Shown: piece after piece, positions 11,560 to 22,269 of the stretch | How the letters are laid out: the number at the start of each line of letters is the position of its first letter | Numbering within the stretch: the stretch's first letter is position 1 | Assembly (NCBI RefSeq): GCF_000276665.1 | Contig: NW_004955438.1 | Location: 10,315,814-10,379,813 of the forward strand | Source of the DNA: Chinchilla lanigera | Lineage: Eukaryota; Chordata; Mammalia; Rodentia; Chinchillidae | Direction of reading: 5' to 3' | DNA length: 64,000 bases | Position numbers and translations under genes: made by a program | The notes under the pieces: generated by a model | Told to the model about the DNA's origin: nothing | The model's database searches: none | The model's input: only the letters and a program-made list of their open reading frames with translations

Positions 11560-12520
11560 TGATTGGGGAAAATTTTGAGAAAGCTTTCCAGATGGTGAGT
11601 ACAGTTTTGGGGAGTAGAATATCAGCCACTACTGAAACTCTGCTCAGACTTATGTCCACCATCTTCCCTAAGGAACAAGACATCTATTTGGTACAGAGGA
11701 TAATTAACCAAAAATGTTACTCTAGGTCAGTCAAAGTGCTATCCCTGGGACAAGAGCGAAGATGTGTGCCTGATGCACAAACAAATATTTGAAAGGCAGG
11801 GACGATGTGCTGGGCCAATCCTGAAGATTTCTGAGAATCTGTGAACCTCCCACTCCCCTTTGTGTAGCACCAGGCTAGCACCTCAAGTAAAAGCAAGAGT
11901 AGAATACTGTTGGGAGGGGTGCAACAGACATAGGCCCTCCAGACACAGCACAAAGGAAACAAGAAATTGAGAAAAGTCCTCTTCCCAGTTTACCTCCAAC
12001 CTTAGCACAGACATTACTAAGGGAATTTGATGTTTGTGTTATACTCATAGTAACCATAGCAACAACAAATTTCAACAACAGCTCAGCTCCTGACTAGATT
12101 AACAGCCTTCCTTCAACCTGCTCCTATTAAGAAAGAGTCTGTTCTCCTTCCAACTATTTACTTGTGTTGAAAGTGGCATCATAATCCCATCTCTAATATA
12201 TAAAGACAAAATCTCACTAACCACTCTCCTACATAAAATATCTAGCTTTCAGCCAAAAAAAAGTTCAATTCTTGGTACCCACAAAAAAAAGACACATACA
12301 AAAAGACCAAAAAAAAAAAAAAAACTGTGAAGATCAAAGCAATTATCAGAATGAGACTTGGGTATGATAAACCTGCTTTAAAACAACTATGACCAGCATA
12401 CGAAGATACTAGTAGAAAAAGTTTTCAGCATGCTAAAGCAGATGAGTATTTTTAGCAGAGAAGTGAAATACATCAAAAAAATCATATATAAATGCTAGAA
12501 GTGAGAAACACTGAGTAGGG
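11560..12520 (+). mobile_element. Probable L1 5' UTR and ORF1 start fragment
   Basis: From about 12240 the sequence 'ctagctttcagccaaaaaa', then 'catcagaa'-like words, 'tttaaaacaactatgaccag' and 'catgctaaagcagatgag' follow the order of the start of ancient L1 ORF1. The preceding 11560-12240 is likely the matching 5' UTR; this is inference from position, since it contains 'tagcacagacattactaagg', reminiscent of L1M 5' regions. It lies downstream of an ORF2 piece, so it belongs to a different or rearranged element. Confidence 0.5.
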
Positions 12521-12529
12521 ATGAAGAAT

Positions 12530-12780
12530 GATTTGTATGGCTTCTCAGTCAGCTTACTGTAGCCAATAGTGAGTCAAGTGTGATGGAAATGTGAACTTTA
12601 GCTAATATTAATGTATTAATATCAGGTCATCAGTTACAACAAATAAACCACACTAATTCAAAATTTAATAATGAAGGAGTGAAGGCAACAAGGGTATATA
12701 TGGGAACTCAGTAAGTTCTGTTCATTTTTCTGTAAATTTAAATTGGCTCTGTAACACTACAGTCCACTAATTTTTTTTAA
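12530..12780 (+). mobile_element. L1 (L1M type) 3' end
   Basis: The words 'gctaatattaatgtattaat', 'caacaaataaaccacactaa', 'gggtatatatgggaactc' and 'atttttctgtaaatttaaa' follow the order of the old L1M/L1ME 3' terminus. A T-rich then A-rich stretch ends near 12780. The 3' end closes the L1 patchwork that starts at 8.7 kb. Confidence 0.65.
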
Positions 12781-12889
12781 AGTTCAGATTAAGAAAATTC
12801 TCTCTTCCTCTTTTCTGGTGCATTTATGCTCTCCCCCATACACACACACACAGAGAAACAGCCAGAAAAACCACCAAGCCCTGGGTAAT

Positions 12890-13228
12890 CACTGGATTCT
12901 GCTATATCTTGCTGTGGAATTCCCCCAAAAGGCCCATGTGTCCTCAGATCGGCACTACTAGATGGTGGGGGAGCCTGATGGGAGATTGTAGGTCACTGAT
13001 GATATGTATTCAAGGGGTTTATGGGATGTCAGTCTCCTTTACTACTAGCCATGAAATGAGTGGATTGCTCAGTGAGTGAGACACTTCCACCATGTTGTGC
13101 CACCACGGGCCCAAAACAGTGATACCATGGACTAAACCTCGACAACAGTTAGCCAAAATAATCCCTTCATGTTCATTGGTTTGTTATTTTAACTATTTGC
13201 TAGAGCGATGGAAAACTAATGCAGTTTT
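12890..13228 (+). mobile_element. MaLR-type solo LTR
   Basis: Plus-orientation LTR of the same rodent MaLR group. Visible words are 'cccccaaaaggcccatgtgt', 'caccatgttgtgccaccacg', 'ggcccaaaacagtgatacca', 'tggactaaacctcgacaac' and 'agccaaaataatcccttc'. It ends near 'gatggaaaactaatgcag', a typical MaLR terminus. Diverged and solo. Confidence 0.78.
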
Positions 13229-13579
13229 CAATTCCCTGCATACTACTAACACAGCTCCATTTTGCTGGGCTTGGGTTTTTCTGATTCTGAAGACTGTAAG
13301 ACCGAATCAGTGCACTCTTCATATTTTCAAAAACTTCAGCAATGTGTGAGGAAGCACACAGATAAGTCAGATATGTAAAGGAAAGCCGTACAAGAGAGAA
13401 ACAATAAAGAGCAAAATTACTGAGTAAATCAGAGGGTGTGTTTGATACTAAATTATTGTCCAGTACTTTATTTCCACACCTAATACAGAAAAAAATTATT
13501 AAACATGTAGTTAACCCTTATCACAGGAATAAAATCATGGACAATTTACCTTTACAGAAGAGTAAAGAAAGCCACACGG

Positions 13580-13666
13580 GGGGCTGGGGATTTAGCTCAG
13601 CGGCAAAAGCGCCTGCCTGGCAAGCGCAAGGTCGTGAGTTCGGTTCCTGGTACCGGAGAAAAACAA

Positions 13667-13690
<24 letters not shown>
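13580..13690 (+). mobile_element. ID (BC1-like, tRNA-derived) SINE with perfect TSD
   Basis: The 75-bp tRNA-like body has an A box (tagctcagcgg) and a B box (gagttcggttcc), followed by an A-rich tail. A perfect 16-bp target-site duplication, 'aaagaaagccacacgg', flanks it at 13564-13579 and 13691-13706. Such SINEs are transcribed by RNA polymerase III from their internal promoter and copied by L1 machinery. The clean duplication indicates a relatively recent insertion. Confidence 0.95.
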
Positions 13691-13697
<7 letters not shown>

Positions 13698-13903
13698 GCC
13701 ACACGGCATATTCAAATAATAAACAGACCACAAGGACCTGACCATTCTGAGTCTTGAGGGCAAACACCTTTTGAGAAAAAAAAAATCCTGCAAGAAAAAA
13801 GAAAAATTATCAGAGAAAAAAATTGTAATTGTTGTCTGAATGCATATCAAGAGCAAAGTACTTACTAAAATTAGGGCCAAGATTTAGATATGACTCAATA
13901 TTT

Positions 13904-14060
13904 GTGCCGGGAATAGTGATGCACACCCTTAATCCCAGCACTCGGATGGCTGAGGCAGGAGGATCGTTGCAAGTTCGAAACCAGCCCAGGCTACAAACTA
14001 AGCTCAAAACCAGCCTGAACTGCATAGTGAAATCCTGTCTCAAAAAACACCAAAAAGAAT
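13904..14060 (+). mobile_element. B1-type (7SL-derived) SINE
   Basis: Plus-strand B1: 'aatcccagcactcggatggc', 'tgaggcaggaggatcg' and 'aagttcgaaaccagcccagg', then a second 'accagcctgaactgcatagt' and 'gaaatcctgtctc' before a short A-rich tail. The doubled 'ccagcc(c/t)' segment is the internal duplication known from rodent B1-like families. It carries the Pol III B-box-like region, but activity is not implied. Confidence 0.88.
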
Positions 14061-14149
14061 AAATGCTTTGAGGGCAAAGAACAGTACATTACACGATACA
14101 GAAAACCAAATATATATGACGTAAAATATCAACTCAAGAAATGCTCCAA

Positions 14150-14232
14150 GATGGCTGGGGATTTAGCTCAGTGGCACAGCACCTGCCTGGCAAGCGCAAG
14201 GTCATGAGTTTGATTCCAGGTACTGGAAAAAA
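14150..14232 (+). mobile_element. ID SINE with 14-bp TSD
   Basis: Second ID element in plus orientation: A box 'tagctcagtgg', B box region 'tgagtttgattcc', tail of A's. It is flanked by a perfect 14-bp duplication, 'aagaaatgctccaa', at 14136-14149 and 14233-14246. It is slightly more diverged from the local ID consensus than the copy at 13.6 kb (for example 'cacagcacctgcctgg' and 'ggtcatgagtttg'). Confidence 0.95.
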
Positions 14233-14249
14233 AAGAAATGCTCCAACAG

Positions 14250-15940
14250 CAAAAAGACATATATAAGTAAGTGATAAACAGAAAAAAACTAAGAAAATGA
14301 GATGGATGGATCCTTGTTCTTTAAAACATAAATTTCAGAAGAAAACAAAGCAAAGTACATAAATTAAACAAATAAAACTATTTGCTTATTCAGAAAAAAA
14401 ATCAGATTATAGGTTTCCACTGAGGTTCATGAAAAACCAAAGACTATATGACATATACACATACAAAGGTACTTTTAATTTTAAAGCCAAAATTGTTTTT
14501 AACCAGTTAAATACATGCATACAAAGAACTAGAGAAGGCAAAGAAAGAAACCAATTATTTCCAAAGAAAAACTAACCTGAACACCAAAACTACAGAAGCA
14601 ACAAGTCAACTTCTATTCAGGTTTGCAAACTGGTTTTCATGGATTGGATTCAGCCAGAAAATATATTTTGTGCAAAATTTCTAAGCTCTTTCAGAAACTG
14701 AAAACTCTGACAAGAGGACTACATTTCCTAGGATGACACTGGTGAAATAGGAACTGAAAAATGAAAAGGAGCCTTCTAGAAATAATGGTACTTACCTCTT
14801 TTCACAATTTGTCACTCTCAGTCATATTTTGAAGGACCAAGAGATAATACAGCCACCTGCAGATGAAACTGTGAGAACAATTTGCAACAACCTTATTTTG
14901 GAGCTCTGAGACTCATTTGAATCCAAACCCTAGTCTGAGCCTGTTGTTAAGCGATTTAAGGCAATTTACTTTCTGTTCAGGGACTTCGGTTTCGTCTGTC
15001 ATGCGGTGTTCCCAATGCTGAGTTCAGTAGCCCATGTCATTGCTCCACCAGTGCATTGCCTCTGAAATGCAGGAAGACTGGGAAACTAATGATATAACCC
15101 AAAAGGTGATAGCAGATTATGGGGATATTTTCTTATCAAATTTAAATTAAATTTTCCTTGAGTATTAGGATTTCAAAATGTAAATTTTAGGTGGACACAA
15201 ACATCTGGACCATATCAAAATTAATTATAGAAGCTAGACTTTGAAAAGAGTCCCAAGATATTCTACTAAATACTGATATTTATATAAGAACTATGGTACT
15301 GCCCCAAATATTCATTAAATTTATCAATCAATGCCAATAATTATACAGATTATATATGTAAGATTAATCTTGGCCCTGCAGAATTTACCAAAATAAATTT
15401 GCAGTATAATTATTGTCTCATAAGGGCTTATACAACAAAAAGGGACATAGGATATATACTCATAAACAGTACAGAATACATAGATAACATGATTGAATAA
15501 TAAATGTTAGAGATACTTAGACCTTCTGACTTGAAGCTGTTCAGAAAGAGTTGAGATTTAGACCCTGGAGGATGGATAAGAGAAGCAAAGACTAAGAGAT
15601 GAGTATAATCCTTCTTCTTCCTATGATAAAAAGATGGTGAACATTTTTAACAACTCCAGCAGCCATGTGGTCATTGGACTAGTGAGATATAATAGGTAGA
15701 AGTGATGTTCTCTCCTCCTTGCCTGCCTGGCCCATAGAAGGTCAATGGAGCTATCATACTGTGCTTCTATTCTTCCTTCACTGGAAGTCCAGAGTCAGTA
15801 AAGAATTATGTATGGTCTGGGATTTAAACCCTTAAATGGGACAATAGAGACCATGTAACACTATTTTGGAGGACACAGCCTGGCCAGCCCAAACCACACC
15901 TACTCAGTTGAGAAATAAGCTTATTTTGTTATGTTCCTAA
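14250..15940. other. Non-coding DNA with one MIR-like fragment
   Basis: No gene is recognised. It is mainly unique AT-rich DNA. The only repeat I can support is the MIR-like fragment at about 14905-15010, listed separately. Confidence 0.45.
14905..15010 (+). repeat. MIR SINE fragment
   Basis: Plus-strand MIR core: 'tttgaatccaaaccctagtc', then 'cgatttaaggcaatttactt' and 'ggacttcggtttcgtctgtc' parallel the MIR order of tRNA-like head, 'ggcaagttactt' core and 'cctcagtttcctcatctgt'. Fragmentary and old. Confidence 0.6.
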
Positions 15941-15947
15941 GATTTAG

Positions 15948-15949
15948 GT

Positions 15950-15993
<44 letters not shown>
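15948..15993. repeat. (TG)n microsatellite
   Basis: A run of TG dinucleotides, about 22 units with one interruption ('gag') near the start. Alternating purine-pyrimidine DNA of this sort can adopt Z-form; no function is implied. Confidence 0.97.
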
Positions 15994-15995
<2 letters not shown>

Positions 15996-16319
15996 ATCTC
16001 AGCAGCAAAGGATAAAAAAGAAGATAGAGGAATACTTGGAACTTAGCATGGTTCATATATGTGCTTCAGAGACACTAATCTGAAATATGAATATTTGTGG
16101 GGTTTTGGTAAAATACACACTCAGTTCACCGGTTCTAAGTAACTGGGGTTCTGCATTGACAAGTTCCCATGAGATGCTTAGGTTGTAGTTCCATAGATTA
16201 TATTTGTGCAGCAGAGATTTGAGAGAGTAAATATTACCACAAACTCTAATGAAGAAATGGGAGGAAAAACATTTAAAATGTTTTCCAAATTCTGGATTCT
16301 TTTCAATGTCTGGATTCTG

Positions 16320-17185
16320 TAGTTCTGATATAGTCCAAATGTTTGTGTTCCCTAAAATTCATATGTTGAAACCCTAAGATTCAAGGAGAGTTTAATTTAA
16401 TTTTGACCACAGCACATCTAACAGACATGTGGGATATTTCCCCATACACCAAGCAGTTCTTCTATGAATGCCAGCTGGTGTTCTCTAATTCAGTTCTGAC
16501 ACTCCCTTCCTGAAGACAGCATCAGATGCTGTGGGTTGAGAGTTCAGTCCCACAACACTGACTCCAACTGAGACACTAATTTCAAGCACACATTGTGACT
16601 TGTGCTCTGCCCAACAGGTTACAAATTGGAGTCCCCATGACTCACTTCTTGAGTTCAGTTAATTTGCTAAAGTGGCTCAAAGAACTTGGAAATGTTCACA
16701 TTTGCTGGCATAGCATAAAGGATATTACAGAGGATATAGATGAACATTCAGATGGGAAAAATGCATTAGCTGAGGCTAACTTCCATGTTTGCTCCAAGAA
16801 TTCCACCTGCCAGGAATCTCTGCATTTTAAGCCATTCAGACATTCTCCAAACCCTGTCCTTTGGGGATTTTAGGGGGGAATTATCTCATGTACATGACTG
16901 ATTACATCATTGGCCATTAGAGGTCAATTTAAGCTTCCTCCCTTCTCTCCTCTCCAGAGCTGGGAGAATAAATGAGCAAGAGGTGCAAGTCCCAACCTTC
17001 TAATATTTCCCTGTTCTTTCAAGTGAGTAGATCCCATCCTGAAGCTCCTAACAGCCCTCTGCCCCAGACAGTCTTATTAAAGAACAAAAGGCATTTGTAT
17101 CATTTGACAGCACCCAAGGATTTTAGGAGTTGTATGCCTGGAATTAGGGATGAAGACCAAATATACATTTCACCAAAGCATAGCT
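16320..17185 (+). mobile_element. ERV-type LTR region, family uncertain
   Basis: The first 90 bases resemble a MaLR LTR start ('tagtccaaatgtttgtgttc', 'tcatatgttgaaaccctaa'). From about 16440 the order of words fits a class I or ERVL mammalian LTR: 'attccacctgccaggaatctc', 'attacatcattggccattag', 'gctcctaacagccctctgcc' and 'gaagaccaaatatacatttc'. Two LTRs may abut here. A 92-codon frame at 16595-16873 is not a recognised protein. I am sure of the LTR nature but not of the family. Confidence 0.6.
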
Positions 17186-17199
17186 CCCTTTCTTGAGAA

Positions 17200-19580
17200 G
17201 TCATTTTAGGACATGGATAGTTATGTGCTCCATTTTGAAACTTAGTTCTAGACATTTTAGTTGTATCAATAGTGATGTAAATGTCAGAGAAGGTTTGTTG
17301 AATGAAGTAAGATTCTGTGTGCCCAATGATCAAATGGGCTTGGGCACAGCAAGTCTCCTCAAAGCTCAGAACATGTTGTTTCTCCTGAACAAAATATTTA
17401 CAACCCTAGTTTTCAGCACCTAAACCAAATAAACACCTGAATTTAGGTGCATAAAGAAAATCAGCAGAAGTTTTGAAATTAGTTCACTTTTAAGAGAGGA
17501 AGGAAAATTCAACTAGGCTTTGAGGCGTTTTCCATTATAAAGCTACTTTGACGAAAGACAAGGTAAGAACCCACACATGACTATTAATGTTCAGAGCAAC
17601 AAGGAAATTAAGTTGCTTTTTACACTTAATGTTCTATTATTTCTTTTCCATTTCTACTTAATCATTACAGCTTTTTAAAAATAGGTAGAGGGGGAAAAGT
17701 AAAAGTAAAAAGAGCCAGAGAATGAAAATCTCAACCCAAGTCATTTCTAGGAAACTGGATATAGCAGTTTTAAATTTGCATTGTAATTACTTATAAAAAG
17801 AAATTTAATTCATTTGCTTCTTATAACTCATTCTTCAGATATAATTAAAATGACCCCAGGAAGGAGGTTAAAATAGCAGAGTCAATTTGTAAAGAGTAAA
17901 TTCTAGACTTTTCAGTCTCAAGTTATTATGAGTTCTGGTTTGTAAGAATCAGAAAGAATGGTCCTGTCATTCCCTTCTAAATATGCCTGGTTTAAGTACT
18001 GCTTATTTTCTCCTGAAATAATCTGGTCAAAAAGCCATCACATATGTGAACATGGGCTCTTATCCATCAAAGTAGGCAGAGACTATAACATTATAATTGT
18101 GTATGCTCATACCTCATGTAGAATGACTAAATTCTACAGATATTTATTTTCTGGCTTCCTGGGAAATTATAAACCCCCATTTGAAATTTAATCTGTGGCA
18201 GTTTCCACAGTGTTGGTTTTTAAAGATCATTTTGCAAGAGTTACTATTAGTCAAGCAAAATTTATGTAAATACTGAAATTCTGGAACCTGGTAGAGGGTA
18301 GGGAACCCTTATTCTGTAGGTAGATATGATCAGGAGAAAGTATAGGTACATGAAATTCACAGAATGACAAAACCGCGATTTCTTTTAGATCACTAAAGAT
18401 AGTACAAGCAGCTTCAAAATTTCCTAAAAATGATATAACCTCATTTCCAAGGTGACAAGGGAGCCAGAAAAAGTGGAGGTTCTGCATTGCTGTGACTGCG
18501 TAGCTCAGAAATGTCCTCAAGACTGGGATGACAAAAAAAAAAAGTGTTCCCTCATGATTGCTCAGATGCTTCTGCAATTTGGCTGCAACTTCTGGGAACA
18601 CCTGGTATGATTTTTATTACTTTAATCTTTCAAAGAGAGAAGTGAGCTGTCAAAGAGAAAATAGAGTTAAACACCATTCACCGGTTTCAGCCACAGTCAT
18701 AGAAGACTCTGCACTCTTGAAATTTGCAATTTCAGTGTGGGAATACAAAGACAGGAGATGTTACTAACTCAGTAGATCATACCAAAAGGTACACTATCCT
18801 CAGTTGCATCCAGTGCCTGGTCCCTAACATAATCCTCTATTCCAATATATATCAAAATGATAAAGAGTAGTAATTATTGCACCATTCTCTTAAACCATCA
18901 CACCTTCCCTGGAAAAGCTTTTCTTACTTGAGCCACCACCTAAAGTATCTAAGTGTTTTCCTTGCTGCTTTTGGAAAAAGAGCTATTCCTTTAAAAATTA
19001 GTTATAATACCTAAGATTCTCCTTCTCTGTCTCCAGTATTCTATACTCTAGCCATAATGAGATACATTAAGTTTCCTAAACCTGCTCTATTCTTCAATAT
19101 CTCCAATTTTTCCCCTTTTCTACAATGTTTTAACTCTTTAGAATAGGCACATTTTCTCTTCCATCAGCCAACGAACATATACTACAAACATCTAATGAGC
19201 ATCTAATTCCTAATAAATTATTCATTGGCAAAAATTCAAAGCACTTGGAATTCAAGACCCAATAAGGTCTTCTACTAGCAAATATATACTGTAGTACTAT
19301 ATTCCAGATACAATCTCTGCCCAAAAGACTTAGAGCTGCCAATGCATTTTGTTAAAGTCCATCAGAAATGCACACATAATTAAAAGTTGGTTTTATCAAC
19401 TTCCTGCAGTAAGATAGAATGAATGCTTGGGGAGCCATTAAGAATTACAATTAAGGATTCTGGGAAAGACTTGTTATTGGATTTGGGTTCATGCTACGCT
19501 TTGGGAGACATACATGGGAATAAGGCTATGCTCCAGATTGGTCATTTTCAAAAATTAGGGGTAAATGTCCTACTATGTAT
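17200..19580. other. Unique AT-rich DNA, no gene recognised
   Basis: Short frames occur (up to 116 codons at 18251-18601 on the minus strand) but none has a recognisable domain, splice context or codon bias. I see no clear interspersed or simple repeat. Confidence 0.45.
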
Positions 19581-19589
19581 CTCAATATA

Positions 19590-20140
19590 ATAGTCCCACT
19601 TGTCCATAAGGAGTACATTCCAAGACCCCCAGTAGATTCCTGAAACCTCAGATAATAGAGAATCCTTATAAACACAATATTTTTCCTACGCATACCTTCT
19701 TATGAGAAAGTTTAATTCAGAAATTAAATTGAGATTAACAATAACCAATAATAAAATACAATCACTTTAACATACTGTAATAAAAATTATGCAAATGATT
19801 TCTCTGTCTCTCAAAATATCACTTCCTCTTGTAATGATGTGAAACGGTGCAGTGCCTCCATGAAGAGAGGAAGTGAGGTAAATGCTACAATTACTTGAGT
19901 GGAGCCTGTGGTAGTAACACAGCTGATATGGTAATCAAAACAGCAACTAAGAGGCTAATGGGCAGGTGGGATATACACTGTGGATACTTTGTACACAGGG
20001 GTAAGCATATCCCAAGCAGGACAGTATAAGATTTCATTATGCTACTTACAATGTAAAGCTTGTGTATTGTTTACTTCTGTAATTTTCCACTTAACATTTT
20101 TAAATCATAGTTGACTGTGAATAACCAAAACTATGGAAAT
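19590..20140 (+). mobile_element. MER2/Tigger-like DNA transposon remnant
   Basis: The start 'taaggagtacattccaagac' followed by 'ccccagtagattcctgaaac' and 'ctcagataatagagaa', the AT-rich middle ('taacaataaccaataataaa', 'tactgtaataaaaattatgc', 'tctctgtctctcaaaatatc'), and a terminal part with 'catagttgactgtgaataac' match the known order of MER2-type non-autonomous Tigger elements. The two ends are weakly inverted, as expected of terminal inverted repeats. No transposase is encoded. Confidence 0.75.
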
Positions 20141-20214
20141 AGAAACTTCTCTTGTGGAAGAATTACTCTGATTCCTAACTACAAAATAAGAAGAGCAAAT
20201 CAAAGCTAAAGAAA

Positions 20215-20297
20215 TAGGTAGGGAGGTAGGGAGGTAGATAGGTAGGTAGGTAGGTAGATGATAGATGATAGACAGATAGGTAGATAAATAGATAGAT

Positions 20298-20341
<44 letters not shown>
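20215..20341. repeat. (GGTA)n/(GATA)n tetranucleotide microsatellite
   Basis: A compound microsatellite of GGTA and GGGA repeats passing into GATA/GATG repeats. The final part is an uninterrupted GATA run of about 11 units. It is likely length-polymorphic. Confidence 0.97.
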
Positions 20342-20449
20342 TTAAAAGAAGGCATCATCAGCCTTTGATGTTAATTTACAAAAGGTGAGTGGTCATTTTT
20401 GTAGCTCTGACAATGCTATTTTGCAAAATAACATTGATTAGAGTAGTGT

Positions 20450-20850
20450 TATGATTAGAGTAGTGCTATACTTTTGATCTGGAGTAACCTCCATAAGCCC
20501 AATGTATCAAAGGCACATTTGCAAGCCTGTGGCACTCATGGGATTTGGTAGAACCTTTAAGGTGTGGGGCCTAAAGTAAGTAAGTTAAGTGATTGGGAGT
20601 GTTGTTTTGAAGATGACAATGTGATCCCAACCACTCTAGCCTTTCCCTCTCTCTAATTCCCAGCCACCATTATGAGTCGAATAACCCTTGTGTGCCACCT
20701 GTTCTTGCCCCAAGGTATTATGTCACCATAGGCCCAAAGCAGCAGGGCCAAGTAACCACGGACTGAAATCACTGAAACCATTATCCAAAGTAGAACTTTG
20801 TTCTAGTTGTTTATTTTCTCAAATATTTGTATCACAGTGATAGAAAGCAA
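20450..20850 (+). mobile_element. MaLR 5' LTR
   Basis: Plus-orientation MaLR LTR. The 3' half has 'tatgtcaccataggcccaaa', 'gcagcagggccaagtaacc' and 'ggactgaaatcactgaaacc', then a mutated 'atccaaagtagaactttgtt' polyadenylation region and 'cacagtgatagaaagcaatc'. It leads directly into MaLR internal sequence, so this is a 5' LTR rather than a solo copy. Confidence 0.8.
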
Positions 20851-21690
20851 TCACAGGAAATTGGTACCAAGCACAAGGGCCTGTCTGTGATTATACCTGA
20901 TGATATGGTCAGAAACTTTTGGAACTGAATTGCAGGAAGAGTTTGGAAAACTTAGGAGAAACATGTCAGACAAAGCCTAAAATAATATAAGCAGAGATTA
21001 ATGAGCAATTCTGCAAGGGCTCAGAAGATCAAATTGGTGAGAGAAAATCTCATGAGATTGTAGGTGAAAATAATTATTCTACTGGGGAGTTGGACTAAAA
21101 GCTATTTATACTATATTCCAGAAGAAAACTTGGATAGATTTTGTCCATGACCTGAGACTGTGAGAGGCTAAGTTTAAAGGTGACAATTAATGAATCTGTT
21201 GGAGGATATTTTAAGGCAGCCCATCATTCAAGGGGTGGCTTGGGTACTGCCAGCTACCATTAGTCAGATTTATAGTGTGAATCAGGAGCAAAAAACAGAT
21301 AGATGAAAATTTCCTGTATTTGAAGGCACAGCTGCTAAAGAGATTAACATCATGGAAAAGAAGTCAGATACTGTGCACCAAGACAATAAGATGTCTGGAG
21401 GGAACCTCAGGAATAGGTTAAACCCTTCCCTTCCTAGACTCATAGTTGTAAAAGGGTAAACTCCTTTCAAAATCCTTTGTTTGGGATGAGAGCATCAGGT
21501 CACACTGCTGAAGGTCACCTAGAGAACTGTTTCCCCTGGATTTATCTCTTCTTGTTCAGCCACAAGAGACTCATAGGTTGCTATAGTCATGGTTTGAGTG
21601 GATCCTGGTACAGCCCACAGTAGCAGTAGAACTTGGTGCCATCTGTGTGGTTATGGTTTTGCAGACATGCAGAGTATAACAACTACAAGG
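20851..21690 (+). pseudogene. MaLR internal region, truncated and non-coding
   Basis: It starts with 'ggaaattggtaccaagcac', the usual first word of MaLR internal sequence, followed by 'ggaactgaattgcaggaaga', 'cctgagactgtgagaggc', 'cattcaaggggtggcttggg' and 'caagacaataagatgtctgg', in the order seen in MST/THE-type internal regions. MaLR elements carry no envelope gene and only a gag-derived remnant. This copy is broken by stops throughout and appears to stop before reaching a matching 3' LTR. Confidence 0.75.
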
Positions 21691-21743
21691 TCATGGGAAA
21701 TGGGATGGATGGTCAGGAAAAGGGAAGGATTTGAAAGGCCAAT

Positions 21744-22268
21744 ATGGTAGGTATAATGCTTCCTCCAAAAATGTCCATGTTCTAATCTCCAAAACCCGTC
21801 AATATTTCAGGTTACACAGCAAAGAGGAATTGGGATTGCAAATAGAATTGTTTGCTAGTCAGCTGAGCTTAAGGTAGGGAGACTATACTAGACTGTCCAA
21901 GTCAAATCAACTTACTTTCAAAGCTCCTTCTGTACAGAAGAGTAAGCCAGAATACAGCAAAAAAATGATTTCATAACACATGCAGTGTCAGAAAGATGCC
22001 TCAATGTTGGATTTAAAAATGGAGAAATGGTACCATGAGTCAAAGAATGTGGGTGATCTCTAGAAGATACAAGAGGCAAAAAAAAAATAGATTTTCTCCT
22101 AGAACATTAAAAAAAATGCAGGCTTGTTGTGTGCAGAAGGGATTTTAGCCTAATGAGACTTCTACTGGACTTCTGATCTATAAAACCAAAAGATAGTAAG
22201 TATATATGACTTAAGCCAATATGGTTGTGGTAATTTGTTCTAGCAGAAATAGAAAGCAACTAGAAGTG
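21744..22268 (+). mobile_element. MLT1 LTR
   Basis: Nearly full-length MLT1-type LTR in plus orientation: 'tgtccatgttctaatctcca', 'tgagcttaaggtagggagac', 'gtgatctctagaagatacaa', 'gattttctcctagaacatta', 'cctaatgagacttctactgg', 'acttctgatctataaaacc' and 'ggtaatttgttctagcagaa'. It differs in type from the MaLR LTR upstream, so the two are separate insertions and not the two ends of one provirus. Confidence 0.85.
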
Positions 22269-22269
22269 G

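Noticed and set aside
13581..13655. tRNA-like gene (A box and B box present); also at 14.15, 24.1, 37.8, 42.1 and 42.4 kb
   Set aside because: The bodies are ID SINEs: they end in an A-rich tail, lack a proper acceptor stem and are flanked by target duplications, so they are not tRNA genes.
13521..13880. 119-codon frame on the minus strand
   Set aside because: It runs through the ID SINE tail and its antisense body (Phe-rich poly-A complement).
20450..21690. Intact endogenous retrovirus
   Set aside because: No open gag, pol or env; MaLR elements lack env and this copy is truncated and full of stops.
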